Shown piece by piece: positions 1 through 14,690 of a stretch of DNA of 64,000 nucleotides (positions are counted from its first letter, which is position 1; each line of letters begins with the position of its first letter). The notes under the pieces were generated by a model. It was not told where the DNA came from. It did no database searches and saw only the letters and a program-made list of their open reading frames with translations. The translations under genes were made by a program, and so were the position numbers. This stretch comes from Monosporascus cannonballus (taxonomy: Eukaryota > Ascomycota > Sordariomycetes > Xylariales), in contig QJNS01000110.1 of assembly GCA_004154925.1 (NCBI GenBank), forward strand, positions 186,001 to 250,000. The letters are read 5' to 3'.

Positions 1-994
1 TTGTACATCGCTTTTTATCCGAGTTATCGAAAATATTGTGTGACTTATTTATAAAATTTGTATATAAGTAAAAATTTCGATAATAAATTTTTCTTTATCC
101 TAGTTTCCTTTTTTAAAGACGTTCTTATAACTAATTCGAATTAATTAACCTTATTTTAGATTAATTATATTCCAATAAGCACAACTAAATTTCTTTAATG
201 CGGTAAAACAAAGAATAGAAGGTAGATGCGTATTTAATTAACAAAGAGTTCGAAAATTCGGTTTTTTATTATACGGCTCCGGTTTTCTGAGTTTTATTAT
301 AGCAAAAGAAGTTAATATAAATAAAATAACCCTAATTTAATCGAAAAGTTATTAAATCTTAATTTCGAATTTCCAAATCCGGGCCTAAAGGTGTTAAAAA
401 AGGTTTTTAAGTATTAATCGATATCTCGGCAATAGTAAATATTACTTAAATTTTTATGATATTATCAAATAAAAGCTTATAACGTGTAACAATTAAATGC
501 TTAATTAATTATTAACTTTAAGTTATACGGATTGATATTAATAAGAATAATATAATACTTGACATAATAAATAAAATAATTAATTATATTTCGTAATATT
601 AAACATATTTTAAATAACGAAATATTATGATAAATTAACATTATTTAGTTTTAAAAATACACCTATTTATATATTATTATTTTTTATTATTTATGGTACA
701 AATTATTTCTTGTAATAACTTCTGTGTATATGGCTCAGCCTGGAAAATATAGCCTGAACCAAAATATATCTTGTGTATTATTATTTTTAAGATTTCTATC
801 GAGCTACGTTTTAATAGTTTTACGATAAATTTGGTCGAACCAGACTTTAATGGCTTTACGATAAATCCTGTCCAGCTAGACTCTGATAGTTTAACAATAG
901 ATCCTGTCGAGCCATTACGTGACTAGTTCTACTTCTTCTCTGAAAATTCTTATTGCGACTCTTTCTGCGGGCCGTATCTTAGTATATCGTAATA
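1..994 (-). mobile_element. Truncated 5' end of a Gypsy-family LTR element (copy E)
   Basis: Bases 1-484 align along their length with 7150-7615 inside element A, including the shared stretch that reads taaaagcttataacg on the plus strand next to the LTR. From 485 a strongly RIP-mutated LTR follows. Its first 200 or so bases align with the LTRs of A (TGTGACGG appears here as tgtaacaa). The outer part (about 690-994) is a different U3 that contains tandem repeats and ends near tatcgtaata. Orientation is minus, so this is the 5' LTR plus leader of an element that continues off the left edge. The right boundary is uncertain because no TSD partner is in the window. Confidence 0.65.
791..915. repeat. 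Tandem repeat of about 36 bp in the U3 of LTR E
   Basis: About three and a half imperfect copies of a unit of 35-37 bp are visible. Each copy contains a version of ttacgataaatcctgtc followed by gagc/cagc and agactctaatag. The block is richer in G+C than its RIP-mutated surroundings. By position it lies in the U3 (promoter/enhancer side) of LTR E. Confidence 0.6.
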
Positions 995-1245
995 TATTAT
1001 ATATTAAACATCTTTCTTTCAATATATAATTATTTAACTCCAAAGTTTATATAAATTAAAATTGGACAGGTTTATGACACCTTAACATTTATCTAAAATA
1101 ATATACATTATTTTAATCTTAAATACTAACTATTTAATAAATAGCAAAGATTAACACTTTTATGAATGATATAAACCCATATATACAATATATTACAATG
1201 TTTAATTATATTAAAATTCAAAATAATAAGTATTCTAAAGTTTTC
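995..1245. other. AT-rich spacer, no gene seen
   Basis: This is featureless AT-rich sequence between LTR E and element A. It is the left flank of A; before A inserted it was continuous with the sequence starting at 8020. Confidence 0.5.
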
Positions 1246-1644
1246 TGTGACGGCTTGGCGGTTTAACCAACTATTAAACCTTAAGTCGACGGGTTTATGT
1301 TAACAGGAGTATCGTGGGAATCTGAACAATAAATACAATAATCGTATTACGTTTCTTAATATCAAGGGTGCAAAAGCGTATTGCAAACGATTAATATTAA
1401 TAAGTGTTATAAGCTGAAACTATCTAAACTATAGAAATAATAAGCGTATATATCCTAATTTTTTTATTACTGCTTATCTTTGCTTAGTAAAACCTTGCTA
1501 AACGATTGCTTAATGCTATTTAGTCGTACTTAGTTAAACTTAGTTAAGACCCGTTAAGTACCGATTACGTGATCCTGAACTAGCGTAAATTTTGTAATCT
1601 TAGCTAAACCGTTTTTGCAAGCCTAGCTGGCTTAGGTTATAACA
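1246..1644 (-). repeat. 3' LTR of element A
   Basis: This LTR is 399 bp, starts tgtgacgg and ends ttataaca on the plus strand. It is less mutated than its partner at 7616-8014. The inner (left) 220 bp are shared with LTRs B, C and D; the outer (right) 180 bp are specific to A and contain short repeated gcttag/acttag motifs. Confidence 0.9.
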
Positions 1645-3199
1645 TAATCTCCTTTTTTCCCAAATCTTGTTCTTAAGATTTTTCTTTTCCTTTTGGTAAG
1701 CCTTTTCCTCTTAAAATGTCGGCCCGCGTTATTAAAAATTGTCGGCAGGTTTTTTCGTCTATTACGTAACGTTAAAATCTGCTATTTATCTTTGACGATT
1801 TTAATTTTGAAATTATGCCGTATTTCTCATGCTTTTCCAAAGGCTGGGAATGTAAAATAATAAAAAACGTTTTCAAATATAAGGCGTATGTTAAACGTAA
1901 TTATTTTTGTGATAATAACGGTATTCCCTTATTTTCTTTAGAAAACATTCGTACCGAAAATTAACGTTTAAAACGCGAAAAGGTATTTGCGGAAAAGCGT
2001 TTCCTGAAACTGCAAAAACGCTATTAACGGGAAATGAACGAGGTTATTATGCGATTAATTTGTTTTCGAAAACAAAAGGCGTTTTTTCGTTCGAAAAGGG
2101 TTAAAATGGTATAATAAGAATTACAGTAGCTGGAGGAATTAAAACGTTAGAAGTAAGAACAGGTAAAGGCCGCCGTTACAGCTATTACGTTAGCATAGTC
2201 CGTAATTAACTGGCTTAATATCCCGGCTATTAACTGGTTAATTATTAATTGGGATACGCCCGTCATTATTGATGAAAATTCTTTAATAGGCGTTAGGCGC
2301 TAAATGGATTTTTGGCGGGTTCCCAGGTGTTTTTGGAATTTGGGTCCTTTTTTCATTTAATCAAGTACTAAGTAAGTTCGTTTTGTTTTCGTATGTCGAG
2401 GATTTTCTCCACTTTATATACTTATTCGTCTTTTATTTCCATATCGTTTTGTGCCGTATATATTTTAATCGTATTTACTGCTAATTCGAATAAGGAAACG
2501 TAAAAAATTGAATAGAATTTAACTTTGGGTAAAATTTTTAATTAATAATTATTTTCTGAGATTTTCTTGGCCATTTTATATAGACCGATATATTTGAAAT
2601 CAAATTTTTTGCTAAGTTGCTTTATTTAAATGTTTTTGGTAACGAGGAAAACCATTTCCCGCTTTTCGAAAGTTAATCCTTTTAAATTTTTCTGGTTATA
2701 ATATTTGCTTATTTAATTTCGTACAAATTTTAATTTTGTTTTTATTTCTTAATACAGCTATTATAATTATTTTAACATAAAAATTATTTTAATATTAATT
2801 GGACCGTTATTACGTATTTTTTTGTAAATTTCTAAAATAAAATTCAAATTTACGTTCGTAAATATCATTTTAATATTTTTTATTAATTAATATTAAAAAT
2901 TGATTATGTAAATAATAATATTTTGACCCAATTATTTTGTTTATAATTAATATAATATCATAAATAAATATTCGAAATTGAATTTATTTATTTTATTTAT
3001 TTATTTATTTAAAATTTAAATACATTAAATAATTTATAATTTAGGTCGATTTATGCTATTAAGCCTTACCAAAACTTAGATACGAATATCGATCTTTTAT
3101 TGAATATAATCTTTATTAATAATGCGTATATGTTAAAAATATATTTAAAAAAATATATATATTAATTATTCAGCGCTTATATTTGCGTAATATAATAAG

Positions 3200-6100
3200 A
3201 AATAATAAAATTTCGTAAATCGGTCGACGATAACGAAAATATTATTATAATATATTTCCGTAACTGGATTTTTTAATATAAAAAACTTAATAATAAAGTT
3301 AAATACAACTAAATATTATAATCGTTTTATAATTAATAATAGTTATAATTCTTTATAAAGTTCATATTGTCGAATTTTTACTTTAACGTAAATATTGTAT
3401 TGCCGTATAATTTTTTATACTATTAATTTTATTTTAAAAAAGAAATAAATGTATTAAAATCGTTTTAAAGTTTTATAAATCCCTGAATATCCATATAATT
3501 AATATTTATATATTTTTCGTATTCGATATTTCTAATACTCTTCTGAAATTTATATCTTATTTATTTTTTGGTATTTTTGGAGATTATCGTTATATTATTA
3601 AATCCTTTAATATATATTATTAAATATTACCCGAATTATCGTAATTTGTTATAGGTGTAAATATTTTTTATAATAGTATTAAAAATTGTATAACTAATTT
3701 TAACTAATTTGCTTTCGAGGCTTAATCGTTTACTTAAAGTATTTGCTTTACCGTTTTTTAATTTTTTTTATAGATAATAACGAAATCGAAATTTGCCAAT
3801 TTTTCCGTATATTTTAATTATTATCCTTTACATTTACTAATTGTAATAAATTGGGTAAAACTTTAATAATCCGTATAAACCTTAACCTGATATAAGCTTT
3901 TTTTTAAGAAATACTTAAATTTTCGAAATACCATAATAATAACCATATATTTTTTATTTAAAATGTTATAATTAAGTAAGGTTCCTTTTAATTTATACGA
4001 AAAAAATGTAATAAGATATAATTTGCTTTAATTATTTTGTTATTTAATTATTACGTTTAACGCGTAATCAAAAATATCGGTTTTTAATTTAACGAAACGG
4101 TTTAAATCATATATAATTAATACTGGCTCGCTAATAATTACATTTTTAATATCTCGAAATATTTGTTCCGTATTTGACATTTATTTAAATTCTTTTTTTT
4201 TCGTAAAATTTATTTAAAGATATAATTATTTTACTAAAGTTTCAAATAAACTTCTTATAATAATTAACGAATCCAAAAAATACCTGTACCTTTTTAATTA
4301 TTATTAATATTTACTATATTATAATTATGGCGATTTTTTTAAGATTTCATTTAATATATCCTAAGATAATAATATATTTTAAATATGTTATTTTTTATAT
4401 ATGGAATTAGTTTTTTTTTTGCGTTAATAAATACCTTTACGTCCTATAAAATTTAAAAAACCTTATATATGTATTTTGCGTATATTTTTTTTATTTTTAA
4501 GAAAATAAAATTATCGTTAAAATAACAAATAACGAAAACATTAAGGTATTTTTGTAATACGTAATTAATTATTTGCTAAAAAGTTTACTAATACGTTTAT
4601 AAATCTTATTAATATAATTATATACTTAAATAATTCGTATTTCGTTTTAAAGATTATTTTCTATTCGTATCCTTTTTTAATTTTAATAAAGTTATATTTA
4701 TTTTTAAAATCGAATACGGTAAACCATTTAATTTCGTAAAATCGGTTTTTTATTTTCGTAATTAAGGATAAGAATATTTAATCCTTAATAATAATATCGT
4801 TTAATTGTTAATAATTAATTACAAATTATAATTTTTTATTTTTTTAAATACGAAAAATATAAGGTATTCTATTGGTAATTTCGAAGGTCGAATTTATCCT
4901 TTTTATAATCGATTTTTTAGATATTTTCTGAAAATACGTAATTTACATTTATTAAGATTATAAATAAGGTAAAACCTCGTCGAAAACCTTTTTTTAAGAA
5001 TTATTTCGTAATTTTATTTATTATATTCTGGTAATTTCGTATTAAGCTTTTTTCTAAAAGGTTATTCGTATTTATAATATTATAATAACATATTAATCAA
5101 AATTCCAAATTTTTGGAATTATTATTTTTATTATCTTAAATTATTATTTAATTGTTTTAGTTTTATTTTGATAATATTAGCTATACGTCGTTTTTTTCTT
5201 TAATGCCCATTTTCTTTTTTATATTTTTTTTTAAGTAATAAGATCATTATTATATTCTTATGCTTACATTCGTTATTATTATCGATCGAACATTAAAAAT
5301 TTAATTTGTTTTGTATTTATAAATAAAAAATATAATAAACTTTATTTAATTAATTTTTCCATTAATTAAAATTCCTTACTAACGTATTTATAATAATCCT
5401 AAAATTATATTATAATTTCCGAATAAAACCATATCGAAATTAATTATTTTGTATTATCCTTTAATAAAAATTTCAAGGTAATTAATTATGCGTATAACTT
5501 TTCTATTATCGTAAGCGAATTCCTAAGTTTCGGCATTTATTCTTATATAAGGTTTTAATTTATATTTCTATAGCAATTTAAGTTTATTAATTATATTCAG
5601 TATAATATAAATTTTGCCTAACGTTCTGTAACATATTATTACGGTATACCAATACGTTCCGATTTATATTTCCAAAATAATAAGGTCGTTAACGTTTCTT
5701 ATCGTTACGTTTAAAGTTTTTTTTTGGAAATTTCTCTTAATTCTTTTAGGTTTTGTTATTTTGCGGCTTTTTTACAGGCAATTTTTTTCTTTTAATTTCT
5801 GTTCGAATTTATCGAAACTTATTTATATTTTTTCGTTTAGCATATTAAGTTATTATATTTGTTATTATTACCGGCGTACTGTTCTTTTTAATTATATTAA
5901 TTATTTTTAATTCTTTTGTAATTTTTCTTTCTATTAAGTAAATTATTTTCTTATATCTACGATTACATTTTATTATGCCTTATCTTGGTTATCGTTCCAG
6001 AATTTCTTTATAAATTAATGTATTTTTTCCTTAATATTTTTTTCTTTTAAGAATTTATAATAAATATTAACTAAAAATCGAAATCCGTAATAACTTTTTA

Positions 6101-6600
6101 ACAATATTTTTTTACCGTACGTTAGATTAACTTCTTTTCCGTTTAATAATTATATTATCCATAATAACAAAAAAAGTTTTCCTACGGATATTATTTTTCT
6201 TCGGGCTAGCTTTTTGTTTCGGCTAACTGCTGGATATTTTTTAAGGCTATAATTCGAAATTATCGATATTATTATTTATCGTTCTTATTATCTCCAGTAC
6301 GGTTTAAAAAATCAAATCCCTTATAATACATACGGGTAATTCGTTTATAAATATATTATTTTTATTTTTCGTAATCGGGATATTCTCGTCGTCGACAGTA
6401 TGTAACATATATTTTGCCCCATCGATTAAAGGTTCCAGAACCAACTTTTTCTATTTAGCTCTGGTATTTGCGTAATTATCCTTATAATGCCTTTTATTAT
6501 GTTTGCGATTTTTATTAAGCGAGCGTTTTAGCTTTTCATATTTTTTATCGGATTTTTTGTTATAATAATCTTTATTAAACCTTTTGCCATAAACCTAATA
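3200..6600 (-). pseudogene. Decayed gag-pol of element A
   Basis: No open frame survives, but retroelement polyprotein motifs can be read on the minus strand through many stop codons. An integrase core motif of the VDRFTK type lies near 3205-3265, an RNase H start (LKTDxxDYAL-like) near 4066-4110, and a reverse transcriptase block of the DYRxLNxITIKD type near 4770-4830. The order (RT, RNase H, integrase on the minus strand) is that of Ty3/Gypsy. The limits given are approximate. Almost all stops are TAA or TAG, as expected when CAA/CAG codons are mutated by RIP. Confidence 0.7.
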
Positions 6601-7615
6601 CGTACTTGGCTTAGATCATATTAATAACCTTATTATCGTTTTCTTAATTATTCCTGGATTATCCCTCCGATATAAGGGTTTAATTATCCTATTATGGCTT
6701 TTTGAGCTTTTTATATTTGTAAGTTTTATATTTTATCTTGCCATAATTAAAACATTTACTCTGGCTCCAATGTTGTAGGTAAGTAACGCCGAATTTTATA
6801 GGTCCTAACGCCGTTCTGTAAAAAATAAAGGGTACGTTTCGTTTTTTCCCCTAATTAAATTTATTATATCCCGAACCTAAGGTATATTATCCCTTTTTTT
6901 TTATCGTTTTTTAAATTATCGATTATTAATTTTAATTAGTTTTGTGATATACCGATCCAGGGTAATTAGTTATTTAATCCGAATAATTTTATCTTTTATA
7001 TTTTTTTAGCCTTTTATAAAATATATCGATAAGGGCGTCGGCCTTATCGTTTCCCCATCCGGCCTTATCCGTAAAACTTTTGAAGGTTACGGCATATTTG
7101 GACGCAGGTCCTTTTTGTCGGAGTTACAGAAATTGCTAAGCCGCAAATCATTCCTTATCTGGATTATCGAAATTATCGCGTATTTTGTTTTCGAAATTAA
7201 TATAAAGTAAAAATATTTTATTATTATAATTTTCCTTATCCGATTTTCCTACTTTCGGGAAATTTCTTATAATAAATTTAAATTAATTAACCGTATATCC
7301 TATTAGGCATATTTCCATTATTAGGATTATATCCGCTGGATTGTTAAGGTCTAGGAAGTAAAGGTAAATTCGTACCTAAATTAAAAAGGTTTAAAAGTTA
7401 CCTTTTTTATCGTAAGGTTCCAATTTCTTAGGCTTTATACGGACGAAAAAGGTTTAAGTAAATGGCGTAACCCTAAGTTGTGGAACTTTTTTCTCCAATT
7501 CCCGAATTGGAGCCTGAAGTTATTAAATAAAAGTTTCTTAAATGTTGGTCGATATTTGAACAATATTAAATATTATTCAGAATTTAACGATACTATTAAA
7601 TAAAAGCTTATAACG

Positions 7616-8014
7616 TATAATATTTAAGCGGTTTAACCAATTATTAAACCTTAAGTTAACGGATTTATATTAACATAAATGTCGTAAAAGTTTAAATAAT
7701 AAATATAATAATCGTATTACGTCTTTTAATACTAAGGGTATAAAAGGGTATTGCAAACGATTAGTATTAATAAGTGTTATAAGTTAAAGGTATTTAAATT
7801 ATAGAAATAATAAACGTATATATCTTAATTTTTTTATTACTGCTTATCTCTGCTTAATAAAGCCTTGTTAAGCGGTTGCTTAATGCTACTTAGTCGTGCT
7901 CAGTCGAGCTCAGTTGAAACCTGCTAAGTACCAATCACGTGATCCTGAACTAGCGTATATTTTGTAATCTTGGCTAGACCGTTTTCGCAGGCCCAGCTGG
8001 CTTGGGTTATAACA
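7616..8014 (-). repeat. 5' LTR of element A
   Basis: The length is exactly that of the left LTR (399 bp). The copy is RIP-mutated at its left end and nearly intact from about 7900 on. The LTR end is followed by TSD copy TTTTC. Confidence 0.9.
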
Positions 8015-8019
8015 TTTTC

Positions 8020-8383
8020 CCAGTTCTTAAAAGTTAAAAATCATGTACATATTTATAGTTTCTTTAATATAGAAAAAACTACATTAAGAAAGTAAATTAA
8101 ATTATAAATTTTATTATTATTCTTACAAACAATACCATTCCGTATAATATCTTTAAGCCCTTTATATCGATATTAATGATAAAATATTATTACCTATTTA
8201 TATATACCTTATTTTAATAAATTCATAAAATAAAACTTAAAATATTCGAATATATTATATTATTTAAACAACATATACCGCAACAAATATCAACTATAAT
8301 AAATAAATACGTTAAAATCTATAGTTATTAAAGAGAATTTAATTAAACTTAAAATAATATTAATAATATATTTAAAAGCTAAT
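8020..8383. other. AT-rich spacer, no gene seen
   Basis: RIP-like AT-rich sequence lies between A and G. No motif was recognised. It is the right flank of A's insertion site. Confidence 0.5.
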
Positions 8384-8551
8384 TGATAATTATAGGTCAG
8401 AATAAAACAATATTCGCCTAATTAGAAAGAATACTTCTAAAAATAAATATATTAGATTACTTTTATCTAGCATTTTTTACTGGTTACTAGATAATGCATA
8501 TATATTAATATATAAGACAGTAGCTAGTCGGTTATTAATTTCAATCTCACA
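8384..8551 (-). repeat. 3' LTR of element G
   Basis: On the plus strand it ends caatctcaca, matching the TGTGAG start of LTR N in reverse. The internal pattern (ttagattacttttatct, then gactagctact in reverse) follows N but is shortened and AT-shifted. Confidence 0.7.
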
Positions 8552-11339
8552 AGAATTATACTTTATTAATTATTTCTAGTCTCTAAGTTGTTAATCTTTA
8601 AGAATATTATTATTAATTTAATATAATATAGTTATAAATTTAATTACGTATATTTAGCGAAGACTTTTCATTTAAAACTCCGTAAATTATGTTCTATTTT
8701 AAATAATTGCGATAATAATTAATATATGCTATATATAATCCATCGTATTTTGTTTAATTATTTATTTTAATTCGTTTTTAACTCTATGTTACTTATATAT
8801 TCTTTTTCTTTTTTACGTTTTGTTTTGTCTTTTTCGCAAGTTTCCGGTTTAATTTTCCTTTTATATTTTCATATTATCTTTTTCGTCCATCCCATATATT
8901 ATTTCCGTTTATTTCCGTTTATTATATTTGTTTAAGAAGGAACTTTACAAAAAAAAATATTTTAGTAGTAATAGAAATTAAGATGTCCTTTAATACTATC
9001 CCTTTAATACTGACAACAAACAGAATCTTTCTCGTATAATAAGCGGCAATAAACCGTATTATATTTACGCAACGTAACGTTATTTCGATTATTATACGAT
9101 TTGCGTTTCAGTTTCTGATATTCTAAATTATATCGTAATTAATTCTTATTATTAGATTTTTCGTACAGTAAGTAAGTATTTTTAATATTATTAATTTTAC
9201 CGTTTGTTTTCGTTTAAATTTCATTTATTTTTAAAAAGAAATTATTGTCTAGACGCTTTTTCAATTCGGTAAGAATAATTAAGAGTAAATCGACGAACTC
9301 GAAAAGGTTCGTATTGTAAAAGTTTACTACAAATATAATAACATATTTAATTTCGGTTGTCAATTTACCTTTTTTACGAAACCCAATTCGTTTTCGAAAT
9401 AATTATTATTAAAAATATCGTTTTTTAGTATATCGGAAATAAATTTCTAAATGTTGATATAATTACAAAATTTCAGTTTTGATATTATTTTATAAATTTA
9501 TAAATTCAAATTATTCTATATATATCCCGGTTTTTTTCTTATTATTCTAGAATTAACTGCCAATTAAATATAATTTTACAATATTTTTATCAACAAAAAA
9601 ACTTTTAAAAACCGTTATGCCGTTATATTTCTTGCTTATAAATACTTTCCTTTTATTGTTCGATATTTTGACACAATCTTAATACGTCTTAATAACTATA
9701 ATTAAAAAACTGTTTACTTGATAAGGCGGTTATTACACTGAAATACGTTAAACATTTTAAAAAGAACGCTTTATTTCAGGTTAATTATAAATTATATTCC
9801 AGTTACTTAATTTTTATTCTTCATAAAAAATAAACTATTTTTCAGTCCGTTTTAAATCTTATTCTTAATAAAATTAATAAACGTACCTACTTTTTGTCAT
9901 AGTATATTTGCTAATTGTTTTCCGATAATTTTATATTAACTTCCATAATACGTTTACTAAAAAGTAATTAACGTAAAGTTTAATAATTAAATGTAAAATT
10001 GTTTTTTAAAATAAAAATTAAATTTCATTTTTCGTCGCTTATCGTTTTTCGTTTACTTTTCGTTTTATTTATATAAAAACTATAATTTAGATTTTTAACT
10101 TTTAACTTAATATAAAACTTAACTATTAAATATAAATTTATATGTAATATAAAAACCCGACGTTTTCCATATTATATTTTAATTTTCGGCTATATTCTAA
10201 TATGTTATATATATTTAATAATATTTAATCTGTCGAGCTTTAACCGATATAGGATAATATAATTATTTACCAAAATCTCAAAAGGGATTATGTATTTAAT
10301 ATATTATTTTCAATATTTTAATTTTATTTCCTATTTCTTTTATACTTTTATAATTATTAAATAACAGGTTTTTTATAAGAATATTTTTATTTTACGATTT
10401 TTAAATTATTGTGTTTCTTATATATATATATTTAACATTTTTCTTATAACCTCATTATATTTTAAATATGTGTTTAAAATATTCTCCCAGTTTTTTTGTA
10501 TTATATATAATAAATTACCTTCTTCATTGAATTAAATATTTATATTATCCTAGGTTTTTCTAATATCGAATCATAGTCTTTATTACTTATATTTCTGATT
10601 TTTCTATTAAATTTAACAACGCTGTTTAAGCGTTGTTTTATTTTTAATCGTATAATAGATTTAGCACAAATTGCGGAAATATAATATATATTTATATATA
10701 TTTAATAAAGACGTTATTTTATATATTTCCAAAGCTATTTACGTTTTAATTACAACACAAATATAAGTAAATACGAAATTCTGTAGTTTTAAAATATAAG
10801 TTTTTAATCGATAAACATAACTATTAATTTGGCTAAAGGTTTATAAATATATAACGTTAATTATAATCTTTTTAGATTACCGCTATATTTTTCTTAATAT
10901 TTGTATATCTTTTAAGGAATAATCACTAATATTTTAAAACGTTTTTTTATTTTTTATATTTATATCTTAAATCTTTACAAAAAGAGTTCATTATTTTTTA
11001 AATTATTCGTATTAAACTACGCACGAAAAACAGCTAATAAATACATTTCGAATATTATTATACGTAAATATTATGTTTTGTTAAAACATTATTTACCATT
11101 TTTAATATTTATTAATCTAATTTTGAAATGATACTTTAAATTTATTAATTGCGTTTTGGTTACGTATCTATTTATAAATAATAAAAGGTTAATATCTATC
11201 GTTTTAATTTTTGTTTCTTATAAAACGTGGCTCAAAATCAATGTATTAATAATTTACCTTTATCGTTAATAATCTTTGTCAACGTATTAAATCTATATTT
11301 CATTTTCTTGAAAAATAATTAAGTTGCCTTGCTTATAAT

Positions 11340-13430
11340 AAAAGGTTTCAGCCGTAAAAATAAATAAATTTCGTAAAACGGTTATTACCTATTGAGATAA
11401 TGTTATACTTTAATTTATTTTGATCTAAATCCTTAAAAACATTTACAATATAGCGAAATTTCGTTAAAATATATTTGAATAATAATAAAAATTATAATTA
11501 TTTGCATAGTTTACAATATAGTTTTATTACGCCTTAATAATCAGGACATGATTTAATATATTTTCGAATATCGTTTAATATATTTTTTGATGAAACATTT
11601 GAATTATTCATTTTAATAGTTAAATATATTTTTAATATTTTGCTTTCGTATTATTATAATATTAAAAAATGGAATATTTTCGAAACACGTTTTGAAACGG
11701 AACTGTAAATATATCTAAATGAAGTAAAACTTTATTGAAATTTAAAAAAGTTTCTTTTTTATTCCAAATTAACGTTTAATTATTCGCATTAATTGCATAA
11801 TATTTAAAACTTTAATTTTTAACTTATAAATCTCATTGTAAAGCTATTACGGAATTTTTAACAATAATACTGCTTCGTTTTTTAAATACTTCTTTTATTA
11901 AAAAATATAAAAAATATTAGTTACAAATGGGAACTTTAATATCGGTTTTAATTTCTTTTTAAATATTCGAAATTTAATCGTAATACTGTGGTAATTTACG
12001 GTTGTTATTATTTAGTTGTTAATTATGTTATTACTATAATTTATATTTATATTATTGTATATAAATAATAATTACTTAAATTTTCGTTGCTTTATATTTA
12101 TTTGAAAATTTAACGGCGAATCGATTTTACGCCTTCTTTACGAAATCTTTATCATTTTATAATACGTTAAATTCCTCTATATATTTACGACTATGTTTCC
12201 TATATTTGTCGGCATATCGTTCTTAAGTTTTAATCCTTTTTAATAACGTAAAAATTGTCTTTCCGTTCGTAATTTCTTTTAATAAGTAATTTGAGCATTT
12301 TAACAAGCGGTTTATCGAATTAACACCATCCGGTTAATATTAAATCTTAAATTTAAATATAAAAGACGATAAATTTATTAGGTTAAGAGTGACATAAAAT
12401 AACGAAATAACATATTTACGATATTGTTTAACGCTATCTAAGCGGAAAATCTTAAAAAACAAGGAATTTGATTTTTTTAAAATATTAAGGTTAATATTTA
12501 AGCTTTGTATATATATTATATTATTGTATTACTTAAAACTCATTTTTTTAGTTAAATTACTTTTTTACAATTAAAATATAATTAAATATTAATACCTTTT
12601 ATATTTTTAGAATAATATTCACAATATTGTTTTTATTCAAATGTTAATTTTAATTTTGAGATTTTTAAAATCATCTTAATATTAGAAAATAATCGTTAAT
12701 TTAAAAACATTATTTAATTACAATACGCTTTTTAACGTTTTTAAATTAATAAACCTCTATTCTTCTTGCCTCAATATTACCTCTTTTTAATATTTTAATA
12801 ATGGATTTAATAATACGTAAATAATAAACGATGAAATTTCGATAAGAATTTGACAAATTTCAAAGAATTTGGATATTATAAATTAATTTCGGTTTTAATT
12901 ACGTTTTAATAGTATCAACTTATTTACAGTTTATTTTTAATTTAGTGGTCTCAATTACAGTATTTTAGAAAAAACATTTTTAAAATAAGGTTTATATTTA
13001 AATATGTTCGTAAATAATTAATATTATAATAACAGTTTATGAATTAATAGGAAATATATCGTATCATTCTTTTTAATTAAATAAATAATTATATAATATA
13101 CGTATATTACAAATATATAATTCATTAATTTAACTAATACGTTATATATATAAGTTTAAAACGTAACCGATATATTAGCAAACACGAATGGCATAATTAT
13201 ATATTCCAGTTACGCGTCACGTATATACAAAAACAATTCTTTATTAATTATTCTTTTTAATTTTAATATCATAGAAATATTTTTAAAACTATTTTCCGAA
13301 AATAATTTCAATAATTTGCAATAAACCCTTATTTTTAAAATTAAAAATAGAAAATATTAATTTCTTACCGTTACTCGATTTAACTTCTTATAATAGACAT
13401 ATAATCGAAAATTACCGTCCTTTTTAAGTA
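11340..13430 (-). pseudogene. Decayed pol of element G
   Basis: Stop-ridden minus-strand sequence retains a reverse transcriptase block near 13366-13420 (reverse complement of the [16 protein letters not shown] motif seen intact-in-outline in N at 35830) and an integrase VDRFTK-type block near 11360-11400. No reading frame longer than chance remains. Confidence 0.6.
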
Positions 13431-14690
13431 CTGATAACATTAATACTCTTACGTCTGTTTTTAAGTAATGTATTCATTTAGTTTTTAAGTTTTTTCGAAT
13501 ATATTTTTATTAATTTTCGTTAAATTTCGGAAATAAAATAAATTAGATTAAATGAAAGTATTTTGCTCAAAATTATATTTATTACATATTTTGGAATTAA
13601 TAATCAAAGACTTTCTTTTATCCCTCTTTCGAAATTTATTCGTTAAAAAACTTTTAAATATATAAAAAAGTCGATCATATTTTATTTTTATTAGTCCTTA
13701 AATACCGAAGTATTGCATTCGTTAATTAACTTTATTATATTACCGACATATATGGTTTTTCTAAAAAAAGGTTAAATTTATAATTAATTATTCGTTAACC
13801 TTTTATAACGGTTCATGCAATGATATATATATATACGTAAATCTAATAAAATATTTAAGTTCTTTATTTTTAATTTAAATTATTAAAAATGGCCTGTTTT
13901 TCAATTACGGCATATTGCAAAATAAATGTATTTAGAATTTCGTTTGTTTCTGTTATTATATATTATTTTAAAAACAATTTATTAACCTAATAATATTTAA
14001 TATATGTGTTATTAATATCGATAAAACACGGAATATTTATGGAAATTAATTGGACTTTAAATTTTTTTTAAAATATTTACTTAAATTATGTATTTGCACT
14101 TCCGTATCTCTATTTATTTATATTACCCTATGTTCCGTATTTTTAATAAGTACTTTTCTTTTAAAAAAAACTTTACTTTAACAGTTTTATAATTGTCAGA
14201 CGGTATAAATTAAACGGATACGTTTATTTCGACCTTTTTTGGAATTTACGTTTTAAAATTAGTTTAATTTATCGTTATATATTATAACGTTTTATACGGC
14301 TTTTAAAAATTGGTTTCTGTATAACCGACATAAAAAGACTTTCGCATTCTTTTAAATTTATAATATATATTTTATGGCTTATTTTCCTTTAATTAAAATA
14401 TTTAAAAAAAGTTTATAAAAATTAAAATTATTAAATTATATAAACTTATTTTAGTTAGAATTAAATCGGTAATTATTTTATTTTCAAATATAAAATATTT
14501 ATTATCTTTATTATTTTTACATAATCATTAAATATGCTTTTTAGCTTTTATTTCTTAAAAGCGTTAAAATAAAATCCTGTATTTTTATTGTTGCTTTTAA
14601 CAACAAACAATTAATTTTTTTCGCTTTTGTAAACATTTTCATAACGTTTTACCTTATTTATTACGTTATTAATTCGTTTTAGTTTAACTA

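Larger units (their letters stand above)
1246..8014 (-). mobile_element. Complete RIP-mutated Gypsy LTR retrotransposon (copy A, 6.77 kb)
   Basis: Two 399-bp LTRs (1246-1644 and 7616-8014) bound the element, and the 5-bp direct repeat TTTTC at 1241-1245 and 8015-8019 is a perfect target-site duplication. On the minus strand the LTR starts TGTTATAACC and ends CGTCACA. Orientation is minus because the decayed reverse transcriptase and integrase motifs read on that strand. The right (5') LTR is heavily mutated: TGTGACGG in the left copy is TATAATAT in the right one, all C/G to T/A transitions. The element is inactive. It belongs to the same family as B, C, D and E. Confidence 0.9.
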
